A DNA stretch of 64,000 nt, taken from assembly GCA_963830385.1 (NCBI GenBank), contig CAWHMD010000005.1:992001-1056000 (forward strand), written 5' to 3'. Below, in pieces: positions 8,601 through 14,263 of this stretch (its first letter is position 1; each line of letters starts with the position of its first letter). Both the position numbers and the translations under genes were made by a program. The notes under the pieces are model-generated. The model did not search any database. It was given only the letters and a program-made list of their open reading frames with translations, and was not told the origin of the DNA. The DNA comes from Bog-532 sp963830385. GTDB taxonomy: Bacteria > Actinomycetota > Actinomycetes > Streptosporangiales > Streptosporangiaceae.

Positions 8601-8740
8601 TGGAGTCCACCTCGGTGGCGCCGCTGCTGGACCTGACCGACCCGGCCACCCGGGCCCAGTATCACTTCGCGTTCGGCCTGCGCGGCGACGGCGGGGCGAT
8701 GCAGCTCAGCCGGTTCCAGGCGGGGTCGGCGGGCTCCTGA
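5621..8740 (+). CDS. Secreted multidomain glycoside hydrolase (MGH1-like (alpha/alpha)6 catalytic domain)
   Basis: A 1039-residue exported protein. Residues 1 to about 45 form an Arg-containing signal peptide with a long Ala/Gly region. Residues about 50-540 look like an (alpha/alpha)6-barrel hydrolase of the mannosylglycerate-hydrolase/GH63-like group: TYYYRWRVWKEHVRPTG, NSNTSDWAHEYSIWLASAVL, EEIGYVPWMFGMPP and GPSWPFATSQTLTGLANLL. A discoidin-like beta-sandwich follows (about 560-705, SDLGVDFGAAVPVSQVRLYT), then a NEW3-like module and a C-terminal concanavalin/LamG-like domain (about 810-1039). Exact substrate and catalytic acids cannot be fixed by eye. It likely degrades plant or fungal glycans outside the cell. 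Confidence 0.8.
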   Translation: MKLFVRTRATVAGVAIALGLVAAGATGAAGAAGEAGAGGVAGAGAAGQAYPTVGRGTHFLDDSALLGGTDEKAWYEANIPFLEVPDQTIQSTYYYRWRVWKEHVRPTGTANGDVLTEFFGYPGYAAPFGAINASSDQQIDEGRWVRDQQPVTDDIRYWLQEAGSGPKPATDTYNSNTSDWAHEYSIWLASAVLWQAEVSGGTSAAVSLLPELERQYQGWNSQFNSQLGLYWQVPVWDGMEYSASSYETDPADPYHGGAGYRPTINAYQYGDAEAIAQLAALAGQSQTAASYRGKASALQASMQKWLWDPSRQFFYDMGRDNNPDHSLLSAREEIGYVPWMFGMPPAADSSAWAQLTDPQGFAAPYGPTTVEQRSKWFMYQAGQGCCRWDGPSWPFATSQTLTGLANLLDDYPAQSYVTAADYDSLLHTYAATQQQDGQPHVGQAHDPSQPDWIYDANDYNHSTFNDLVISGLIGLRPQLGSTLKIQPLIPAGWDYFALENVPYHGHNVSVLWDKTGSRYHQGPGLRVYLDGRQVASSATIKPLTVSLSGAGAGPGPGSQAASTFSDLAANVYGQGSPAAFASASGPGTTAADATDGQVIYAESQQASQWTDCTGSGVPAAAGTVSDLGVDFGAAVPVSQVRLYTWDNTGQGGHVAAPARYRVQYLGAGGWTDVPGQKQAPATAAGNDLNLVTFPAVTTSQLRVTMTDQSGDCSGITELEAGGNQQPGARLWINGATATSVTLNQGQASTVTTAYWPAPGRGGDTTVQLVAPAGWTVRQTGRTGDTATWSVTPGPGAAPGEQAALYAYAVTGGQTTAYGRVTATVAYSPAAYTSQLDDQFSSAADLGNYTQLQSSVTSGTGEVAPSWTVGGGLASATAAQPWFGFLVSGTAPASTSSTAVVQVQALDSGAVNHNAGVFTGLVKDASDYVMAWYNSYYHTVGEDLVLNGVLQPPGFQAPCCADVTLQPGDHFAVAFSGNTLTSYYQSGSSGPWTELESTSVAPLLDLTDPATRAQYHFAFGLRGDGGAMQLSRFQAGSAGS

Positions 8741-8862
8741 CCAGACGGCTGGCGCCCGGCCCGTGAATTCCGGCGGTCTGCCTGTATCAGGCGACCGCAG
8801 CCTTCCTCCGCCAGGTGAGGCGTGGGCGCGGCGTCGCGCTGCGCAGGAGAGAGGGGAATCCG

Positions 8863-10020
8863 ATGCCGAAAACCAAGGCTGACGACGCGGCGTTGCGCGA
8901 AGGACAGCTCGCCGACGGTTCCGGGGTCATCACGTTCCCGGCCAAGCCGCGCGTGCCCCTGGGCCAGGCGATCCCGGAGACCGCGGGCGGAGCAACGCCA
9001 TCGTTCAGCGACCATGGCGGGCCGGTCATCCCGCACGTCCGCCTGATCCTGGTGTTCTGGGGCAGTTGGTGGAACAGCACCTCGGCGGTGCCGAGCGTGG
9101 GACAGGTGACCGACGCGGTGGTCAACATCCTGACCGGTCCCTACATGAGCTCCCTGGCCCAGTACCGCGGCATCGGGTCGGGGTTCCTGCAGTCCAGCAT
9201 CGTGGTGTCCGCCGCGATCGGTAACTCCCCCGCCTCCCCGCCGGCCAGCTTCTCCAACAGCGACGTCGCCACGCTGCTGACCAACATGCTCGCCGCCGGG
9301 CTGATGCCCGGTCCCGCCACCGACGCCGAGTTGCTGTACATGGTGATGCTCCCGCCGGGCGCGACCCAGCCGGGGCTTCTCGGCGAGCACACCTACGCCG
9401 GCGTCAACAACACCAACCTGCATTTCGGCTGGGTCGCCAACGGCGGCAGCCTGGAGTCAGTCACCTGGGTGTTCTCCCATGAACTGGTCGAGTCGTGCAC
9501 CGACCCGGAGGGATCGGCGATCACCGGTACCGGCTGCAACCAGGGTGGCTGGTGTGAAATCGGCGACGTCTGCACCGGGAACACAGCCGTGATCAACGGC
9601 GTGACCGTCCAGCGTTACTGGTCGCAGGCTGATCAGGCCTGCGTGGTGCCGACCGATGCCATCGTCAAGACGGACAAGGACAACAAAGACCATAAAGACG
9701 GGAAGGACCACAAGGACATCAAGGAACACAAGATCGAGCACAAGGAGCTCAAGGACGGCGCGCTGGAGAAGCTGCCCGAATTGCCGCGCCCGGCCAGCCC
9801 CGGTCAGGACGCGCTGACCCAGGCGGCCATCAGCCTGCAGCGGATCGCGCAGCTCAGCCAGGCCCTGGCTGGAGAAGCAGCCGCGCTGTCGGACCAGCTG
9901 GGTGGTCAGCCGGGCTCCGGGCCGTCAGGTTCCGGGCAGTCATTCATCCAGCCCGGGGAGCGGCCGCCCGTGGGCGAACAGGCCCTGCGGGACCCCTCTG
10001 CCCCGCGCCGGCTCTACTGA
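8863..10020 (+). CDS. HExxE metallopeptidase-like protein with Lys/Asp/His-rich segment
   Basis: A 385-residue protein without signal peptide. Residues 55-260 form a domain with the motif SHELVESCTDPEG (His206, Glu207, Glu210, Asp214), resembling the HExxE core seen in EXORDIUM-like and related putative zinc-peptidase folds, and with paired Cys (Cys225, Cys231, Cys237). Residues 269-298 are an alternating charged stretch (KTDKDNKDHKDG and onward) of Lys, Asp, Glu and His. The C-terminal 85 residues are a helical then Gly/Pro-rich tail. ATG at 8863 follows AGGAGAGAGG. It heads a three-gene operon ending in an ATP-grasp ligase; the charged segment could be that enzyme's target (inference). Confidence 0.65.
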   Translation: MPKTKADDAALREGQLADGSGVITFPAKPRVPLGQAIPETAGGATPSFSDHGGPVIPHVRLILVFWGSWWNSTSAVPSVGQVTDAVVNILTGPYMSSLAQYRGIGSGFLQSSIVVSAAIGNSPASPPASFSNSDVATLLTNMLAAGLMPGPATDAELLYMVMLPPGATQPGLLGEHTYAGVNNTNLHFGWVANGGSLESVTWVFSHELVESCTDPEGSAITGTGCNQGGWCEIGDVCTGNTAVINGVTVQRYWSQADQACVVPTDAIVKTDKDNKDHKDGKDHKDIKEHKIEHKELKDGALEKLPELPRPASPGQDALTQAAISLQRIAQLSQALAGEAAALSDQLGGQPGSGPSGSGQSFIQPGERPPVGEQALRDPSAPRRLY

Positions 10021-10035
10021 CGCCGGACACCGGCC

Positions 10036-10740
10036 GTGCTGCTCGTAGTGGCCCACCAGGGGGACCGGCGGGGACCGGTGCTGCGGCAGGCCTGGGGCGA
10101 CGCTGGGCTGCTCACCCCCGTCGGCCTGTCACACCGAGGCTGGGCGTTCGACCCGTCCGCCCCCGCGGCCGGGCAGGCGGTCATCGAAGGGCGGTGCGTG
10201 CCGGCCCAGGACATCGAGGGCATCTGCACGCTCCTGCCGGCTGTCACCGAGAGTGACCTGGCACACATCGCCGTGACCGACCGCGGCTACGTAGCGGCCG
10301 AGATGACGGCGTTCCTGGCGGCCTGGCTGGCGGGCGTGCCCGCCCCGACGGTGAATCCGCCGTCTCCGGTCAGCCTGGCCGGCCCCAACTGGCACACCGA
10401 ACGGTGGGTCTGCACCGCGGCCCGCGCCGGGCTGCCGGTTCGCGGGACGGCCCGCCCCGCCGCGCCCGGGATGGCTCCTGAGCCCGGCGGGGGCGGAGCG
10501 CGGCACACGGTGGTGGTCGCGGGGAACGAGGTCTTCGGCGCAGCCGGGGCGGCCGGAGGGGAGCAGGTGGCCGGCTGGGCGGCCCGCCTGGCCGCCGCGG
10601 CCGGCACCCGCATGCTCAATGTCCATATCGGCCAGGACGCGCGGGGATGCTTCGTGGCCGGCGCTGACGTCTGGGTGGACGTCGGCCGCCCGGGCGTGGC
10701 CGACGCGCTGCGCCGGGAGCTCATCGGGAGGACGCGGTGA
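10036..10740 (+). CDS. Conserved protein of the HExxE / ATP-grasp cassette, function unknown
   Basis: A 234-residue protein of no recognised family. The middle part (YVAAEMTAFLAAWLAGVPAP, then NPPSPVSLAGPNWHTERWVC) resembles the pre-ATP-grasp half of RimK-like ligases, but the nucleotide-binding half is missing, so it may be a degenerate paralogue or binding partner of the next gene's product. The GTG start lies 15 bp after the preceding stop with no clear ribosome-binding site, suggesting coupling. Its own stop overlaps the ATP-grasp start by 4 bp. It is probably cytoplasmic. Confidence 0.6.
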   Translation: MLLVVAHQGDRRGPVLRQAWGDAGLLTPVGLSHRGWAFDPSAPAAGQAVIEGRCVPAQDIEGICTLLPAVTESDLAHIAVTDRGYVAAEMTAFLAAWLAGVPAPTVNPPSPVSLAGPNWHTERWVCTAARAGLPVRGTARPAAPGMAPEPGGGGARHTVVVAGNEVFGAAGAAGGEQVAGWAARLAAAAGTRMLNVHIGQDARGCFVAGADVWVDVGRPGVADALRRELIGRTR

Positions 10741-11705
10741 TCCTGCTGTGGGGCCTGGCGTCGGAGTCGCCGCTGGCGGCGGTGGCGAACCAGCTGGCCG
10801 GCCTCGGTGCCCGGGTGGCCTTTTTCGACCAGCGGGCGGTGCCGGACACCTCGCTCCGGCTGCGATTCGGCGCCGGAGTCGACGGCCACCTCACCGTCGA
10901 CGGCCTGCACCTTGACCTGGCCGGCGTCACCGCCGTGTACCTGCGCCCGTACGACAGCCGGCAACTAGGGCCGGTCAGGGCGGCCGGCCCGGGCAGCGCG
11001 CTGTGGCGGCATGCCCTCGAACTGGACGACGCGCTGATGTCCTGGTGCGAGCTGAGCCCGGCCCTGGTCGTGAACCGGCCCGCCGCGATGTCCTCGAACG
11101 AGTCCAAGCCGTATCAGTCCCGCCTCATCGCGGCCGCCGGTCTGCGGATCCCGGAAACGCTCGTCACCAACGACCCGGAGCAGGCCGAAGCATTCTGGGC
11201 CGAGCACCGGGACGTGATCTACAAGTCGTGCAGCGGGGTCCGCAGCGTGGTGCGGCGGTTCAACCCGGCCGATCGCGAGCGCCTGCGGAACCTGCGCTGG
11301 TGCCCGACCCAGTTCCAGCGGCGCATCCCCGGCCTCGATCATCGGGTGCACGTCGTCGGTGACCGCGTCTTCGCGTGCCGTATCAGGTCGGGGGCTGTTG
11401 ACTACCGCTATGACGGCGGTACCGACATCGCGGCCTGCACGCTGGACTCCGACCTGGCCGAACGGTGCCGGAAGCTGAGCCGTGGTCTCGGGCTGCAGGT
11501 GGCGGGCCTGGACCTGCGCGAGTCGCCCGACGGCACCTGGTACTGCTTCGAGGTGAACCCGTCGCCCGGTTTCAGCTACTTCCAGGCCCGGACCGGTCAG
11601 CCGATCGACCACGCGATCGCTGAGCTCCTGCTGGCCGGCGCCCAGGCCCCGGCAGCCAGGGACCAAGGTCCGGTCAACCGGCCGGCAGACCCTGCCGCTG
11701 ACTGA
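10737..11705 (+). CDS. RimK-like ATP-grasp ligase
   Basis: A 322-residue protein with an ATP-grasp fold. The N-terminal half (MILLWGLASESPLAAVANQL) is the pre-ATP-grasp domain. YKSCSGVRSVVRRF carries the ATP-binding Lys with a shortened glycine loop, CPTQFQRRIPG supplies the adenine-contact strand, and CFEVNPSPGF holds the Glu and Asn magnesium ligands. Such enzymes join a carboxylate to an amine, thiol or hydroxyl through an acyl-phosphate. The GTG start overlaps the previous stop, with GGGAGG upstream. Its 3' end overlaps the converging ECF sigma gene by 32 bp. The substrate is unknown; the first cassette protein is a candidate. Confidence 0.8.
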   Translation: MILLWGLASESPLAAVANQLAGLGARVAFFDQRAVPDTSLRLRFGAGVDGHLTVDGLHLDLAGVTAVYLRPYDSRQLGPVRAAGPGSALWRHALELDDALMSWCELSPALVVNRPAAMSSNESKPYQSRLIAAAGLRIPETLVTNDPEQAEAFWAEHRDVIYKSCSGVRSVVRRFNPADRERLRNLRWCPTQFQRRIPGLDHRVHVVGDRVFACRIRSGAVDYRYDGGTDIAACTLDSDLAERCRKLSRGLGLQVAGLDLRESPDGTWYCFEVNPSPGFSYFQARTGQPIDHAIAELLLAGAQAPAARDQGPVNRPADPAAD

Positions 11706-12924
11706 TGAGGAAAGCGCGCTCGGCGCCGTTGGCGGCCCGGGTGATGGCGGCGTCGTAGGCGGCTGAGGCCTCTTCCGGGCGATTGAGGCGGCGCAGGAGG
11801 TCGGCGCGGGTGGCGTGGAACAGGTGGTACTGGTCCAGGTCGCTCGCGTCGAGGGCGTCCAGCTGGTGGAGGGCGGCGGCCATGCCTTCGGCCTCGGCCA
11901 GGGCCACACAGCGGTTCAGCGCCACCACCGGGGTCGGGGCGACGGCCATGAGCTGGTCGTACAGGGCCAGGATCTGGCGCCAGTCGGTGCCGGCGGCGGT
12001 GGCGGCGTCGGAGTGGACCGCGTTGATGGCGGCCTGGAGCTGGTAGGGGCCGGGCTGGTTGCGGCGCAGGCAGGCCCGGACCAGGTGCTGGCCCTCGGCG
12101 ATCAGGGCCGCGTCCCAGCGGCCGCGGTCCTGGTCGGACAGTCGCACCAGCGATCCGTCGGCGGCGGTGCGGGCCGGACGGCGGGCCTCGGTCAGCAGCA
12201 GCAGCGCCAGCAGCCCCGCCACCTCGGGCTCGTCCGGCATCAGCTCGGCCAGCAGCCGGGCCAGCCGGATGGCCTCGGTGCACAGGTCGGCCCGGACCAG
12301 CGTGTCTCCCGCCGAGGCGAGATAACCCTCGTTGAATATCAAATAGACGACCGCCAATACGAACGGCAGCCGGCTCACCAGCTCCGCGTCGCGAGGCACC
12401 CGGTACGGGATCCGGGCCGCCCGGATCTTCCGCTTGGCCCGGACCAGGCGCTGGGCGATGGTGGGCTCGGGGATCAGGAACGCGCGGGCGATCTCCGGGG
12501 TCTGCAGCCCGGCCACCAGCCGCAGGGTCAGGGCCAGCTGGGCCTCGCTGCTGAGCGCGGGGTGACAGCAGGTGAAGATCAGCCGCAGCCGGTCGTCGGG
12601 CACGGGGGCCACCTCCTCGCCGGGGTGGGTTCGATCGGCGGGGCCGGCGCTGGTCTGCAGGCGGAGCAGCGCGGCCTCGGTCTCCCGGCTGGGCCGCGAC
12701 GATTCGCGGCGCAGCCGGTCCAGGGCCTTGTTGCGGGCGGTGGTGACGATCCAGCCGCCCGGGTTGTCCGGGACCCCGGTGGCCGGCCAGCGTTCGATCG
12801 CCACGGTGAACGCCTCCTGGACCGCTTCCTCGGCGAGGTCGATGTCGCCGAGGAAGCGGACCAGGGTGGCCACGGCCCGCCCCGAGCTCTCCCGGTAGGC
12901 GCGCTCGACGGCGGCGGCGTCCAC
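11674..12924 (-). CDS. ECF sigma factor of the DGPF-associated type (ECF42-like)
   Basis: A 416-residue sigma factor. Region 2 lies near residues 8-75 (GDIDLAEEAVQEAFTVAIER, NPGGWIVTTARNKALDRLRR) and region 4 near 110-175 (PDDRLRLIFTCCHPALSSEA, LQTPEIARAFLIPEPTIAQR). A long C-terminal TPR-like extension follows (about 190-416, LRRNQPGPYQLQAAINAVHS). This architecture with an upstream DGPF protein is the hallmark of group ECF42. It has no anti-sigma factor; the C-terminal domain is thought to regulate activity. It is co-transcribed 18 bp after the DGPF gene. GTG at 12924 follows AGAGGGGA. Confidence 0.88.
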   Translation of the reverse strand: MDAAAVERAYRESSGRAVATLVRFLGDIDLAEEAVQEAFTVAIERWPATGVPDNPGGWIVTTARNKALDRLRRESSRPSRETEAALLRLQTSAGPADRTHPGEEVAPVPDDRLRLIFTCCHPALSSEAQLALTLRLVAGLQTPEIARAFLIPEPTIAQRLVRAKRKIRAARIPYRVPRDAELVSRLPFVLAVVYLIFNEGYLASAGDTLVRADLCTEAIRLARLLAELMPDEPEVAGLLALLLLTEARRPARTAADGSLVRLSDQDRGRWDAALIAEGQHLVRACLRRNQPGPYQLQAAINAVHSDAATAAGTDWRQILALYDQLMAVAPTPVVALNRCVALAEAEGMAAALHQLDALDASDLDQYHLFHATRADLLRRLNRPEEASAAYDAAITRAANGAERAFLISQRQGLPAG

Positions 12925-12942
12925 GGGCGGTCCCCTCTGGCC

Positions 12943-13293
12943 TCAGTTCGCCTGGAACGGCCGCACCTCGACCGGGGCGCCGCAGGCCACGGTGGCCTTG
13001 CCCGCCCACTCGAGCGCGACGTCGAGGTCCGGCACCTCGATGACCCAGAACCCGCCGAGCTGCTCCTTGGTCTCGGCGAACGGCCCGTCGGTGGTGACGA
13101 TCTGGCCGCTGCTGGCCCGGACGACGGTGGCCGTGGCCGGCGGCTCCAGGCCCCCGGCGAACACCCACACCTTGGACTTCTGCAGCTCGCCGTTGAGCGT
13201 GTCCACGTCCTGGTAGGCCTGCTTCGTCTGCTCTTCGGTCAGGTAAGGGGTCTCGCCCGCGGGCGGGTACACGGCCAGCAGGTACTGGGTCAT
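12943..13293 (-). CDS. YCII-related DGPF-domain protein
   Basis: A 116-residue protein of the YCII/DGPF family. QYLLAVYPPAGETPYLTEEQ opens the ferredoxin-like fold, and the diagnostic TTDGPFAETKEQLGGFWVIE lies near residues 65-85. Members are usually encoded next to ECF42 sigma factors, as here, but the biochemical role is unsettled. The ATG at 13293 is preceded by GGGAGAACG. It heads the two-gene operon, divergent from tenA. Confidence 0.88.
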   Translation of the reverse strand: MTQYLLAVYPPAGETPYLTEEQTKQAYQDVDTLNGELQKSKVWVFAGGLEPPATATVVRASSGQIVTTDGPFAETKEQLGGFWVIEVPDLDVALEWAGKATVACGAPVEVRPFQAN

Positions 13294-13431
13294 GACGTTC
13301 TCCCTTCGCCGGGACCGGCCTTCCCGGTCCTCATGCTGGTGACGAAGGCAGGGCCGGTAAATCGACGCATCCGGAAAATTAATTTTGAAAAGGCGATCCA
13401 CGGCGGCCGGTTCCCGCCCGCTGCGGCGCGC

Positions 13432-13437
13432 TACGGT
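13432..13437 (+). promoter_or_regulatory. TANNNT -10 box of leaderless tenA
   Basis: TACGGT lies exactly 6 nt before the GTG at 13444 and no Shine-Dalgarno sequence is present, the pattern of a leaderless actinobacterial message. No clear -35 was seen. Confidence 0.4.
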
Positions 13438-13443
13438 GCAGCG

Positions 13444-14112
13444 GTGAGCGAGAGCCTGACCGCCGATCTGTGGAACGACATCACCGGAATCTACGCGGCC
13501 ATCCTGGAGCACCCGTTCGTGACCGGGCTGACCGACGGCACCCTGCCGGAGGAAGCCTTTTCTTTCTATGTGGTCCAGGATGCGCTCTACCTGCGCGACT
13601 ATGCCAAGACGCTGGCGGTGGTGGCGGCCAAGGCCCCGGAGGTGGCCGGGACCGAGATGTTCGCGCGGCACGCGGCCGAGATCATCACCGTCGAGCGCAC
13701 GCTGCACGACTCGCTGATGGCCGGCCTAGGCCTCGACCCGGCCGCCGCCGATACGGCCGAGCCCGCGCCGACCACCCTCGCCTACACCAGCTACCTGCTG
13801 GCGACCGCGCTGAGCGGTTCCTACGCCGAGGGGGTCGGAGTGGTGCTGCCCTGCTACTGGATCTACTACGAGGTGGGCAAGGAGCTGCTCCGGCGCGGCT
13901 CCCCCAACCCGAGGTACCAGAAGTGGATCGGCACCTACGCCGATGACCAGTACGGCGACGTGGTCCGCTCGGTCCTCGACGTGGCCGACGGGCTGGGGCC
14001 GACGCTCGGCCCGGCTGAACGGGCGCGGGTGGCGCGGCACTTCCGGGTCACAGCGCAGTACGAGTGGATGTTCTGGGACGCGGGCTACCGGCAGGAGGGC
14101 TGGCCGGTCTGA
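13444..14112 (+). CDS. tenA: TenA-family thiaminase II / aminopyrimidine aminohydrolase
   Basis: A 222-residue all-helical TenA protein. Family members hydrolyse aminopyrimidine breakdown products of thiamin for salvage into HMP. Landmarks are FSFYVVQDALYLRDYAKTL with the substrate-binding Asp46, the catalytic-type Cys137 in LPCYWIYYEVGKEL, and the C-terminal YEWMFWDAGYRQEGW helix with the conserved Glu-Trp-Phe-Trp pattern. Length is normal. No other thiamin gene or riboswitch was seen nearby. GTG at 13444 is chosen because a TACGGT box sits 6 nt upstream. Confidence 0.88.
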   Translation: MSESLTADLWNDITGIYAAILEHPFVTGLTDGTLPEEAFSFYVVQDALYLRDYAKTLAVVAAKAPEVAGTEMFARHAAEIITVERTLHDSLMAGLGLDPAAADTAEPAPTTLAYTSYLLATALSGSYAEGVGVVLPCYWIYYEVGKELLRRGSPNPRYQKWIGTYADDQYGDVVRSVLDVADGLGPTLGPAERARVARHFRVTAQYEWMFWDAGYRQEGWPV

Positions 14113-14263
14113 CCGGCGGAGCGGGCGGTAGCAGGGGCGCCCGCCGGAGCGGCGCGGCAGCGGGGTCTCCGGGCGCGACGTTCAGAATTTCCGTATGGAT
14201 TTTTGTTTGGTCTTTATCTATGTTGTGGATGAAGCCTGAAGCAGTGTTGGTTCGGGAGGCATC

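Noticed and set aside
5600..8665. 1021-codon open frame on the minus strand opposite the glycoside hydrolase
   Set aside because: Composition is Arg/Gly/His-rich with no domain, and it exactly mirrors the strong GC3 bias of the plus-strand enzyme gene.
9664..9759. CRISPR-like or tandem DNA repeat at the KD-rich stretch
   Set aside because: Codons vary between copies; repetition is at the protein level only.
13260..13443. TPP riboswitch upstream of tenA
   Set aside because: The 150-bp gap lacks the conserved THI-box CTGAGA and ACCTGA elements, and tenA appears leaderless.
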